NCBI GenBank assembly: GCA_937911865.1
Contig: CALDSK010000248.1
Span: 1-64,000, forward strand
DNA from: an uncultured Synechococcus sp.
Lineage (GTDB): Bacteria; Cyanobacteriota; Cyanobacteriia; Phormidesmidales; Phormidesmidaceae
Direction: 5' to 3'
Length of the DNA: 64,000 bases
Shown here: positions 1-7,795 of the stretch, in pieces
How positions within the stretch are numbered: position 1 is the first letter of the stretch
Layout of the letters: each line of letters opens with the position of its first letter
Notes under the pieces: generated by a model
Seen by the model: only the letters and a program-made list of their open reading frames with translations
What the model was told of the DNA's origin: nothing
The model's database searches: none
Translations under genes and position numbers: made by a program

Positions 1-4
1 TGTC

Positions 5-272
5 ATGGATATATTGACAAAAGCACAGGACTCTTCACCGTCTTTCATTCGTTCTTTTGATGACACTTTATTGCTAGATCCCGAAGTTGCAGATATTTTA
101 AGTAATATTGCTAACTTCAGATACAGCCTCTCAAAAGGTTTCTTACACTGGCAATAATATCGACCAAGGAACGATTCCAAACCGCATCGGCCACCCCAGC
201 TTTAACCGATTTCAAGAACGGATAAAAGCCTCCAAACCTAAAACCTTTGAAGCATTCGAGATCTTGCTATGA
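5..272 (+). pseudogene. frame-disrupted gene fragment upstream of the PRTase-like gene
   Basis: An ATG at 5 opens a frame that reads about 49 residues and then stops at about 154. A second frame, open from 102 with no start of its own, runs to a TGA at 270-272 that overlaps the next ATG (ATGA, 269-272). The two translations look like halves of one protein: one ends in ...VADILSNIA and the other continues TSDTASQKVSYTG. They join by a one-base shift near 108-117. The ATGA overlap indicates that this gene and the following PRTase-like gene formed an operon. It may be a true frameshifted pseudogene, a sequencing error, or the clipped end of a gene that starts outside the window. I do not recognise the family. 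Confidence 0.4.
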
Positions 273-976
273 CAAGGACATACTCTAACTTCAATACGGA
301 CTCTTCAAAAGCTCAGCTTGCTCGCCTTGCAGACAAAGAAAATACACCAGATGCCTATAAAGAGGCAATGACTCTCCTGGGAAAGCGTCTAGGGGAAGTC
401 ATGTCTTCGAAAATAGGGGCTAGTAACTCCAGCCTTTATCTCGCTTGCACCGTCGAAGATGCAGATTACTTAGCTAAAGGCATGCTGATTCCCCTAGAAA
501 AGGCTTTCCAGTCAGTGAGCCTTGCCTGCTTCTGGAATAAGAGATTTTCTCCCTCCAACGTACAAAGACTAAAAGCCTCTCCTATTATCAGGAAGTATAC
601 AGAGCCACAAGATAAGGCTATCAGTCATCTGATCGTCATCAAGTCTATTATTTCTGGCGGCTGCGTCGTAAGAACCAACCTCACTGATCTTATTCAGACC
701 ATACATCCAGAAAAAATATTCGTCGTTGCACCTGTTATTTATGTCGGTGCGGAAGAACGATTAGCTTCTGAATTTGAAGCTTCTGTGTATGAGAAATTTC
801 AGTTTATTTATCTAGCTGAAGATGATGAACGGACTAATGCAGGTGAGGTCATTCCTGGGATTGGCGGTATGGTGTACGAGCGCCTGGGCTTTAACGGGCA
901 GGATGACAAAAACAGCTATATCCCTGATCTGGTTATAACTCGGCGACGTCAGCTAGCATCTAGCACAGCTTCATAG
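269..976 (+). CDS. divergent uracil-phosphoribosyltransferase-like protein
   Basis: This is a 235-aa protein. Residues 119-133 (SHLIVIKSIISGGCV) sit where UPRTases have the PRPP-binding VVDPMLATGGS stretch. Residues 185-200 (DDERTNAGEVIPGIGG) closely match the UPRTase uracil-binding end, typically DERLN..YIVPGIGDAGDR. So the C-terminal half looks like a type I phosphoribosyltransferase fold. The two acidic residues and the TGGS of the PRPP loop are not conserved (IKSIISGG), so classic uracil salvage activity is doubtful. The N-terminal 100 residues are not recognised. The gene overlaps the upstream disrupted gene by ATGA and is followed by a small membrane protein. Divergent PRTases of this kind occur in bacterial conflict or stress operons, but assigning that role here is speculation. 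Confidence 0.6.
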   Translation: MTRTYSNFNTDSSKAQLARLADKENTPDAYKEAMTLLGKRLGEVMSSKIGASNSSLYLACTVEDADYLAKGMLIPLEKAFQSVSLACFWNKRFSPSNVQRLKASPIIRKYTEPQDKAISHLIVIKSIISGGCVVRTNLTDLIQTIHPEKIFVVAPVIYVGAEERLASEFEASVYEKFQFIYLAEDDERTNAGEVIPGIGGMVYERLGFNGQDDKNSYIPDLVITRRRQLASSTAS

Positions 977-1053
977 CAATTTTTACGGTGCATACAATTT
1001 CATCCGTTCACAACTGCTATCTTGAGAAAAGCTGTTTATCCAAACTTACCAGG

Positions 1054-1383
1054 ATGCTTTCTATCGATTTATCTAGCCCAGAGATTCAATCTGCATTAAT
1101 CTCTGGAATATTCACAGTTTTGAGCGCGATAATTGCATCAATTGCGGCGGCTGTAATTGGTCAGAACATTGCCGATAGACGTAAACTTCAGAGAGACCTT
1201 ACGATTGCATTCAACGACATTGCGTTTCTTTTAGAAGTAGAAGAACTACACTGCGAGAATAACAAAAAGATAATTGGAGAGTCTAGGAAAAATACTATCC
1301 GTACAGTTGCAAGAGACGCAGGCTTATCATTTTCTGGAAAATTCACACCGGGAAGAATTCGAGCCAACAGAGCATTTGATTAA
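1054..1383 (+). CDS. small single-pass membrane protein, unknown function
   Basis: The gene codes for 109 aa from the ATG at 1054; a longer in-frame reading from 988 adds 22 unlikely residues. Residues 14-36 form one hydrophobic helix, followed by a basic-acidic stretch (DRRKLQRDLTIAFNDIAFLL) that should be cytoplasmic. I recall similar small proteins with a helix followed by R/K-rich and FLLxVEExHC segments from cyanobacteria, but no function is known to me. It lies 77 bp downstream of the PRTase-like gene on the same strand and could be co-transcribed. The start is uncertain because no ribosome-binding site is evident. Confidence 0.5.
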   Translation: MLSIDLSSPEIQSALISGIFTVLSAIIASIAAAVIGQNIADRRKLQRDLTIAFNDIAFLLEVEELHCENNKKIIGESRKNTIRTVARDAGLSFSGKFTPGRIRANRAFD

Positions 1384-1590
1384 CACTAGAGCTGCAAGTA
1401 GTTTTGGTGTATTGTACCTCTCAGCTACTACGAGGCAAAGCTCAAAACGCCTGCTGCATTTAGAAATCATCATATTTTTTTGACATTAAAATTACTGTAT
1501 TTCCAGCCGTATTTCAGCGTCAGAGGCTATCTCAATGGTAAAGTCTTCAATACGTAATTGCACTGAGTCCATTCTCCTCTTTTTATCGAT

Positions 1591-2604
1591 ATGCGTAGAC
1601 GAACTCTGCTTAAATCTTCTGCCTTATTTGCTTTAGGCGCAGCCGGAGCGACTGTGCTAGGCAGCTGTGCTCAATCTTCACCTAACGCTGGCTCTGCAAG
1701 CGAAGGTGCCAAGACGCTTAGAGTGGGTTTGGTTCCCTGGCTGGGCTGGGGAGAAACAAAAATTGCTGAAGTTCAAGGATATTTTGAAGAAGCCGGTATC
1801 GAGGTTGAACAAACCGTTTTTCAGTCTGTGACAGAAGTCAACACAGCATTTCTCTCCAATCAAGTAGATTTGGTTTGGCTGGTCGCCTCCGATCTCGTTG
1901 TTCTATCGGACTCCACGTCGGGGCTAAAATTCATTTACGCCTCTGATTACTCCGGCGAAGTCGATGCCATTGTGGGTAGAAATGTTGCCGATCCTAAAGA
2001 GCTGGTCGGTAAGACAATTGCCCGAGAAGAAGTGCCTTACGAAATTGTCTTTGTTAATAAGTTTTTAGAGTCTGCGGGCCTGAGTAAAGACGAAGTTAAC
2101 GTGGTGCCGTTGACAGCTGCAGATGGGTCTGTTGCCCTAGTTGCAGAAAATCTAGACGCGGTGGCGACCTATGAACCGTTTGTTAGCAACGCGCTGAAGG
2201 CAAGTGATGACAATACGATTTTGTTTACGGCGGCTGGGACCAACATTATTGTAAACGGATTGGCCGGGCAAGAAGACCTGCTGGAAAGTCGTAGAGAGGA
2301 CGTAGTTGCTTACTTAACGGCGCTTGAAAAAGCTAATCAATTTAGAGCGGATAATCCTGAAGAGGCCAACAAAATTATTGCCGATTGGATTGAGGTTTCC
2401 CCTGAAGAGGTTGCCGACCTGATGAGCAAGATTACGATGCTAGATATTGCCGATAACAAAGCGATCGCATTCTCTGAAACCAACGACCTCAATGCAGCCA
2501 ATAGCATTAGCGATGCAGGCCCTATTTTGGTAGAAGCGGGCGTGGCAAAACAGGAGATTCCGGGCGAAGAACTAGTGGATGCCTCTTTTGTCAATGCAAT
2601 TTAG
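1591..2604 (+). CDS. ABC-type solute-binding lipoprotein (NitT/TauT/NMT1-like)
   Basis: The 337-aa protein begins with a twin-arginine-type signal (MRRRTLLKSS) and a lipobox VLGSC with Cys26 as the lipidated residue, so it is an exported membrane-anchored binding protein. Residues about 43-100 (GLVPWLGWGETKIAEVQGYFEEAG) match the N-lobe of the SsuA/TauA/NMT1 family, which binds sulfonates, nitrate, thiamine precursors or similar small compounds. No permease or ATPase gene lies nearby. The next gene, 40 bp downstream and co-directional, is a sodium:solute symporter. The ligand cannot be told from the sequence. No strong Shine-Dalgarno is visible before the ATG. Confidence 0.85.
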   Translation: MRRRTLLKSSALFALGAAGATVLGSCAQSSPNAGSASEGAKTLRVGLVPWLGWGETKIAEVQGYFEEAGIEVEQTVFQSVTEVNTAFLSNQVDLVWLVASDLVVLSDSTSGLKFIYASDYSGEVDAIVGRNVADPKELVGKTIAREEVPYEIVFVNKFLESAGLSKDEVNVVPLTAADGSVALVAENLDAVATYEPFVSNALKASDDNTILFTAAGTNIIVNGLAGQEDLLESRREDVVAYLTALEKANQFRADNPEEANKIIADWIEVSPEEVADLMSKITMLDIADNKAIAFSETNDLNAANSISDAGPILVEAGVAKQEIPGEELVDASFVNAI

Positions 2605-2644
2605 GTGGCATGATTGCAAAGCTTTTTATTAGTGATCGCCCCCT

Positions 2645-4435
2645 ATGCAATCGATTGACTGGCTCATTGTCATTGCCTATCTCATCATCGCGCTGCTCTG
2701 TGGTATTCACTTATCCAGGCAAGCGTTCGGTAGTACCGCAGGCAGCGTTGAGGACTACTTCACCGGAGAGCGATCGCTCTCCTGGTGGCTAGCGGGAACC
2801 AGCATGGCGGCGACGGCTTTTTCGGTCGATACGCCGCTTTACGTCGCCGGGCTTGTCGGCAACCGAGGGCTCGTTGGCAACTGGGAATGGTGGAGCTTTG
2901 GCCTGGCTCATATCATCATGGTTTATCTCTTTGCCCGGCTGTGGCGGCGCTCAGAAATTGTCACCGATGCAGAGCTCAGCGAGCTGCGCTACGGAGGGCC
3001 ACCGGCAGCAGCACTTAGAGGCATCAAAGCCTTCATCTTTGCCGTGCCGATGAACTGCCTGGGGATTGGCTATGCCATGCTGGCGATGACTAAGGTTATG
3101 GCTGTATTACAAATCTCGGCAGCGTTTGGCGTTGAAGGCTCGCCCCAAGAAATAAAGCTGTGGAGTGTGTTGACCATCAGCGCTCTGGTGCTGGTGTATG
3201 CAGGCTTAACCAGCCTTTGGAATGTAGTAGCGACAGACTTTTCCCAGTTCTTTTTGGCGCTGTTTGGCTCTTTTGTCGTTGCGATCGCCGCGACCATTAC
3301 AGTCGGTGGTATGCAGCCGCTGATCGACCAGGTTTCTGCTGTTAATCCTGACATGCTCAGCTTTGTGCCCGTAGGCAGCGGCTTACAGTGGAGCGCCCTG
3401 GCAGGCATTCCTTCAGGAACGTTTCTTGCCTATGTCATGCTGCAATGGTGGTCTTTTCGGCGCAGTGACGGCGGTGGTGAATTTATTCAACGTATGGCCG
3501 CCACCAAAACAGAAGTTGAGGCGGAAAAAGCAGCCTGGCTTTTCAACTTTTTACACTATGTGGTTCGTCCCTGGCCGTGGATTGTAGCAGCGCTCGCAGC
3601 ACTTGTGCTCTACCCAGACCTAGCAGACAAAGAGCTAGGCTACCCGCTACTGATGGTCGATACCCTGCCCCCTGTACTGCTGGGCATCGTCGTCACTTCC
3701 ATGATTGCGGCTTTCTTAAGTACCGCCTCAACCCTGGTGAACTGGGGAGCCTCTTACCTCACCTACGATCTCTACAATCGATTTATCGGCACCAGTGCCA
3801 CCTCCGGCGAGCTAATTTTCGTGGGTCGGCTCGCTTCGCTGCTCATTCTGGCAGGCGGTGGAATCACCGCACTTAGCGGCAGCGATGTAGCAGATCTGTT
3901 TCGGCTGGCTATTTCTTTAGGCACAGGCCCTGGGCTGGTTTTGATTTTGCGCTGGTTTTGGTGGCGCATTAATGCCGCCGCTGAGCTAGCCGCAGTTGTG
4001 AGCGGCTTCATGCTTGGCACGCTAGCAAGCCTGGTGCCCGGCTTTGCCATTCAAGATTTTGGGGCTAGACTCATCGTCATTACCCTGGCAACTACCTTCG
4101 TATGGGTATCTACGCTGCTGCTTACCGCTCCCGAAAGTGATGAAACTCTCGATCGCTTTTACACTCAGCTACGTCCAGGCGGCCCGGGTTGGCAAAATCA
4201 GCGGCAGAGAACAGGGCTTCGCCCCCTGCAAAATTTACAGCTAGAAGGGCAACGCATCGTCGCAGCGCTGCTATTGCTGTTTGGCTCTATGTTTACCGTA
4301 GGGGGGTTTTTGTTGATGCGATCGCTAAGCGGGTGGTTCTACCTGCTGATGGCGGTAACCGGTGGCTTCTGGCTACGCTATCTAAACAAACAGCCTGCGT
4401 TTCCAATGGCACGCCCTGGCACAGAGGACGGCTGA
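2645..4435 (+). CDS. sodium:solute symporter family (SSS) transporter
   Basis: This is a 596-aa polytopic membrane protein with about 13 hydrophobic segments. It has SSS-family hallmarks near the start: the first helix, then residues around 38-60 (EDYFTGERSLSWWLAGTSMAATAFS), which corresponds to the D-[FY]-[FY]-x-G-R-x-x-x-W-W-x-x-G-x-S motif of SLC5/SSS proteins. It should couple sodium uptake to import of a small solute across the plasma membrane. The C-terminal third contains a charged cytoplasmic stretch after helix 11 and two further helices. It follows the solute-binding lipoprotein gene by 40 bp and probably forms an operon with it. The substrate is unknown. Confidence 0.85.
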   Translation: MQSIDWLIVIAYLIIALLCGIHLSRQAFGSTAGSVEDYFTGERSLSWWLAGTSMAATAFSVDTPLYVAGLVGNRGLVGNWEWWSFGLAHIIMVYLFARLWRRSEIVTDAELSELRYGGPPAAALRGIKAFIFAVPMNCLGIGYAMLAMTKVMAVLQISAAFGVEGSPQEIKLWSVLTISALVLVYAGLTSLWNVVATDFSQFFLALFGSFVVAIAATITVGGMQPLIDQVSAVNPDMLSFVPVGSGLQWSALAGIPSGTFLAYVMLQWWSFRRSDGGGEFIQRMAATKTEVEAEKAAWLFNFLHYVVRPWPWIVAALAALVLYPDLADKELGYPLLMVDTLPPVLLGIVVTSMIAAFLSTASTLVNWGASYLTYDLYNRFIGTSATSGELIFVGRLASLLILAGGGITALSGSDVADLFRLAISLGTGPGLVLILRWFWWRINAAAELAAVVSGFMLGTLASLVPGFAIQDFGARLIVITLATTFVWVSTLLLTAPESDETLDRFYTQLRPGGPGWQNQRQRTGLRPLQNLQLEGQRIVAALLLLFGSMFTVGGFLLMRSLSGWFYLLMAVTGGFWLRYLNKQPAFPMARPGTEDG

Positions 4436-4436
4436 A

Positions 4437-4462
4437 TCCTTACTCACAATTATGAGTAAGGA
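4437..4462. terminator. 10-bp perfect hairpin after the symporter gene
   Basis: The arms TCCTTACTCA and TGAGTAAGGA are separated by six bases and start two bases after the symporter stop codon. No long T-run follows, so it may be a weak terminator or an mRNA 3'-end stabiliser. Confidence 0.5.
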
Positions 4463-4552
4463 CATGAATAGGGAAAAGTAAAGTCAACGCCAAGACTTTG
4501 CTCAAAAAAGCGACTTGGCAAGCAAACCAGGCGAGCACAAGTTCCTAACCCT

Positions 4553-5599
4553 ATGGCAGACAATCCATCTAGCAGCGAAACCAAAGGTGTCTATATTCTG
4601 GCGAATGATATTGTGCTAGATCAGCTGATCGCACTGATTCATAGCCTAGAAGAGAATGTTGGGTGCGATCTACCGATTTGCGTTGTGCCCTATGACAACA
4701 ACACAGAATGCTCAAGGCAAGCGACTCGAACATACTCACAGGTTCAATGGTTTGACGACGACGCTCTTTTGCAAAAGTGGGAGACGTTTGCGACCCAGAT
4801 CTGGCAAGCTCACCCCACCGCATTTGAACAGTGGCGCAAACGCGGTGTCATAGGCGTTAATCGGATGGGAATGCACCGCCGCTTCTGCTGCTTCGATGGT
4901 CCTTTTGATAAGTTTATCTACCTCGATGCCGATATCCTGGCGATGAACTCATTCGATCTACTGTTCGATAGCCTGGATAACCACGCCTTTGTCACCTACG
5001 ACTATCAATACAAAGATCTCGGCCATGTGTTTGATGTTAATGCGCCCAATTTGACGGCAGTTTTTGACTGCGCTGGCAAAGCTGGGAAGACTCGCCTCAA
5101 CAGCGAAATCTTTTGCGCAGGTCTGTTTGCCGCGCGCAAAGACACGTTCACCGACGACGTCTTACAAGATTTGCTTGCACACTTGCAGGCCGGAGACGCA
5201 GAAATTCTCTATATCAACGGACCTGACCAATCCATATTGAACTATATGGTGCTCAAATCTGGCATTGACGCGATTAACCTATCTAGAGCGCTGCCTGAGG
5301 AAAAAAGAACCGGGTGCTGCGTCACGTCTTCTCATTTTGTAGAAAAAGCACACCTTCTCTTCGATAAGGGCACACAGCTCACCTACCTCCACTACATTGG
5401 CATCAGCTCTCGGTTTTTCCAACAGGTTTGTGCGGGCCAAAACATTCTCTTTCCCTACCGCGATTTGTTCTTGCACTACCGGTACCTGCGCGACTCCAAA
5501 CAGCCGACGCTAGCAGGTAAGCCGGTTGCTTACAACCACCCAGTACCTAGCCTCCGGCAAAGAATCGCTCGAAAAGCCCGCCAGCTAATCAACAGCTGA
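4553..5599 (+). CDS. GT-A fold glycosyltransferase-like protein (cyanobacterial Npun_R2821/R2823-type)
   Basis: This 348-aa protein has the layout of GT8-like nucleotide-sugar glycosyltransferases. An N-terminal beta-alpha start (KGVYILANDIVLDQLIALIHSL, residues 11-32) leads to a DxD metal-binding motif in FIYLDADILAMN (DAD at 125-127). Further on, NGPDQSILNYM resembles the conserved acceptor-side loop of that fold, and a C-terminal LHYIG stretch contains a His typical of these enzymes. I recall the same architecture in a cyanobacterial family annotated after Nostoc Npun_R2821/R2823. The acceptor is unknown; surface polysaccharide or glycan decoration is plausible. No RBS stands out before the ATG. 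Confidence 0.7.
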   Translation: MADNPSSSETKGVYILANDIVLDQLIALIHSLEENVGCDLPICVVPYDNNTECSRQATRTYSQVQWFDDDALLQKWETFATQIWQAHPTAFEQWRKRGVIGVNRMGMHRRFCCFDGPFDKFIYLDADILAMNSFDLLFDSLDNHAFVTYDYQYKDLGHVFDVNAPNLTAVFDCAGKAGKTRLNSEIFCAGLFAARKDTFTDDVLQDLLAHLQAGDAEILYINGPDQSILNYMVLKSGIDAINLSRALPEEKRTGCCVTSSHFVEKAHLLFDKGTQLTYLHYIGISSRFFQQVCAGQNILFPYRDLFLHYRYLRDSKQPTLAGKPVAYNHPVPSLRQRIARKARQLINS

Positions 5600-5696
5600 T
5601 CAACAGATAATCACAGCCTCTGCACGTTAGCAGGCCTTTCAATCACATATACTCAATCACACATGCTCAATCACATGTGCGCTTACCCAACAGCAT

Positions 5697-6464
5697 CTAC
5701 CAGGGTAAGCGAGCGCCGTCCCAAGAAAAGAATTCTCCGCTGTCTTCATTTTTTACCGACGCTAGTACGCCGATCAGCTGAGAAACGGTCCGTTCAGGAG
5801 AGAAAAGTTTTTCAGGTGGGACGCCCCGTTGAAAAGGCTTAGAGAGGCCAGTATCGGTCGTGCCAGGATGCAGCATTACGATCGTTGTTTTAGGACTGCG
5901 ACGGCGGTATTCAATCGAGGCCGTCTTTAAAAACATATTGAGAGCAGCCTTCGATGCCCGGTAACCGTACCAGCCACCGATGCGATTGTCGCCGATGCTG
6001 CCAATCTTTGCAGATATGGTTGCAAATAGACTGGGCTCTGGGTGCTTGAGTACAGGCAACAGATGTTTGGCTAGCAAAGCCGGGCCAATGCTGTTGATTC
6101 GAAAGTAGTTGAGCAAATTATCGCTGTTGAGCTGGCGCAGCGCTTTCTCTGGCTGCTGCTGTTCGTTGTGTAATAGACCAACGCAGTTAACAACAATGTG
6201 TAGATTGGGCTTCGCGGCTGTGATCTGTGCCAAAGCGCTCTCAATTTGTGCTTCTTCAGTTACATCAATTGGCAGGCAGTGCAGACGCTGCGGGTGTTGA
6301 TTGCTTAGGGCAAGCAGGTCGGTGGCTGTTTCAGCTGAGCGATAAGTAGCAAATAGGGTTTCAATCCGGCTGTCTTGAAGCAGCTGTTTGACAAATTCTA
6401 GACCAATACCTTGAGTCGCACCAACAACCAAGGCGTTAACCGTAGAGACGGAAGGAAGAAGCAT
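5697..6464 (-). CDS. short-chain dehydrogenase/reductase (C-factor-like SDR)
   Basis: The gene codes for 255 aa from the ATG at 6464; an upstream GTG at 6506 would add 14 hydrophobic residues that do not belong to the fold. The Rossmann glycine motif GATQGIG lies at residues 15-21, NCVG at 93-96, the catalytic Ser near 151, and the YxxxK pair at Tyr168 and Lys172 (YRASK). This is a classical NAD(P)-dependent SDR. The overall pattern resembles the CsgA/C-factor-like subgroup often annotated in cyanobacteria. The substrate is not deducible. It is read toward the glycosyltransferase gene and away from the receiver gene upstream. Confidence 0.85.
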   Translation of the reverse strand: MLLPSVSTVNALVVGATQGIGLEFVKQLLQDSRIETLFATYRSAETATDLLALSNQHPQRLHCLPIDVTEEAQIESALAQITAAKPNLHIVVNCVGLLHNEQQQPEKALRQLNSDNLLNYFRINSIGPALLAKHLLPVLKHPEPSLFATISAKIGSIGDNRIGGWYGYRASKAALNMFLKTASIEYRRRSPKTTIVMLHPGTTDTGLSKPFQRGVPPEKLFSPERTVSQLIGVLASVKNEDSGEFFSWDGARLPW

Positions 6465-6548
6465 GAAAACAAAAGAGAAAATGAGGACCGGGTTTGAGCC
6501 TAACACTTTCTCCTTCTCTGAAGCAGTCGCAGTCTAGACAGAGATCGT

Positions 6549-7118
6549 CTAAGCAGTTGCATTCAGCGCGGATAGCTTTTCCTCAGCGGCCTTTAGTTGC
6601 TGTGACTGTAGCTGAATGATGGCCTGCTGAGCCTGAAGCTGCAAGCTCTGCTGCCGGATTCTGATTTGATTTTTAACCCGAGCAAGCACTTCTGCGGGAT
6701 GAAAAGGCTTGTTGATATAGTCGGCAGCGCCCACATCAAAGGCTTTAACCTTGTCGAAAGTCAGATCTAGCGCGCTGAGAAAGATAACAGGAATGTCTTG
6801 AGTAGCCGGATCGGCTTTGAGCTGCTGACAGACGCTGTAGCCGTCCATCTCTGGCATCATGATGTCGAGCAAAATGAGATCGGGCTGAAAGCGAGGAACG
6901 TTGGCTAGCGCCATGGCACCGTCAGGAGATCGCTTAACATCATAGCCTTGTTCTATCAGCAGGTTGGCCAATAGTCGAAGATTCTCTAACAAATCATCAA
7001 CCACTAAAACTTTGAAGCGTTTTTCTGAGTGAGTTTCTGGCGGAAGATCAACAGGAGAAACACTGATAGTGTCAGACATATTAGAATCCATTTTTGGGGT
7101 AGACCTATCGACAAACAT
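6549..7118 (-). CDS. single-domain response regulator with C-terminal coiled coil
   Basis: The 189-aa protein has a CheY-like receiver at about residues 34-155: acidic pair Asp41-Asp42, phosphoacceptor Asp85 in LILLDIMMPEMDG, and conserved Lys137 in YINKPF. About 35 Gln-rich residues follow, predicted to be a helical coiled coil (QSLQLQAQQAIIQLQSQQL). There is no output domain. This architecture is typical of cyanobacterial receivers that act as phospho-shuttles or dimerise with hybrid kinases. In-frame ATGs at 7091 and 7079 are alternative starts. The gene is divergent from the receiver gene at 7370, with a CRP-type palindrome in the 251-bp gap between them. Confidence 0.85.
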   Translation of the reverse strand: MFVDRSTPKMDSNMSDTISVSPVDLPPETHSEKRFKVLVVDDLLENLRLLANLLIEQGYDVKRSPDGAMALANVPRFQPDLILLDIMMPEMDGYSVCQQLKADPATQDIPVIFLSALDLTFDKVKAFDVGAADYINKPFHPAEVLARVKNQIRIRQQSLQLQAQQAIIQLQSQQLKAAEEKLSALNATA

Positions 7119-7262
7119 CAGAGGTGAATAGAACTATTATTCCCAATAAGAGTTTTCTTGGTACATAAGGTATCAACATCTATTGATGGATAGGGAATGG
7201 GCAACCTGCTGAATACAAATGCATACAACTGTAATACAACTGTTGAAACAGCCCTTAAAGAC

Positions 7263-7278
7263 TGTGAGTTATATCACA
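7263..7278. promoter_or_regulatory. perfect CRP-type palindrome (TGTGA-N6-TCACA)
   Basis: The sequence TGTGAGTTATATCACA matches the canonical cAMP-receptor-protein site, and the same consensus is recognised by SyCRP1 in Synechocystis. It lies between two divergent response-regulator genes, 92 bp upstream of the GTG at 7370 and 145 bp upstream of the ATG at 7118. That position is suitable for activating either promoter. Confidence 0.65.
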
Positions 7279-7369
7279 GCTAGAGCTGTTGCAGTTTGGC
7301 CAGCGGTGCGTCTACTAAAACCTATATGTCTATGTCTCTATATTTATTACACTTAAGGACGGCTGCCAC

Positions 7370-7795
7370 GTGAATATTTTATTGGTTGAAGATGACTATC
7401 TGTTGGGACGAAGCACGGCTCGCTTATTAGAGAGCACTGGAGAGCATCGGGTTCGCCTGACGCACAAAGCCGCCGATGTCTTTAAGCACTGTCAGTCTGG
7501 CACGGTAGAGCTGGTGATTATGGACGTTGACCTGCCCGGGACATTTTGGCAAGAAGAAGAGGTGACCGGCTTAGACTTATCCAGGCTGCTAAAGTCTCGG
7601 GCTCAGACAGCGCGAATACCCATTGTGCTACTCACCGCCAATGAAGCGGACGCAGACCAGGGCAGTTTACTCAGTGAAGCGCTAGCAGATGGCATCTATC
7701 CCAAGCCAATTACCGATGCCAATGAGTTCTCAAGGTTGTTGCAACATTTTAAAGGAGGACGAGGTTTTCAAGGGCTGACGGCATCTGCTTCTTGA
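7370..7795 (+). CDS. single-domain response regulator (receiver)
   Basis: This is a 141-aa receiver starting at GTG 7370 with an AAGGA ribosome-binding site about 10 bases upstream. It has the acidic pair at residues 8-9, phosphoacceptor Asp52 in LVIMDVDLPG, and Lys112 in YPKPI. A short insertion (GTFWQEEEV) follows the phosphorylation loop. It has no output domain and probably works with the neighbouring hybrid kinase or another kinase. Its 3' end overlaps the convergently transcribed LOV kinase gene by 28 bp. Confidence 0.85.
   Translation: MNILLVEDDYLLGRSTARLLESTGEHRVRLTHKAADVFKHCQSGTVELVIMDVDLPGTFWQEEEVTGLDLSRLLKSRAQTARIPIVLLTANEADADQGSLLSEALADGIYPKPITDANEFSRLLQHFKGGRGFQGLTASAS

Noticed and set aside
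1274..1483. 69-codon open frame overlapping the small membrane protein
   Set aside because: It has no domain-like composition and lies in another frame of a better-supported gene.
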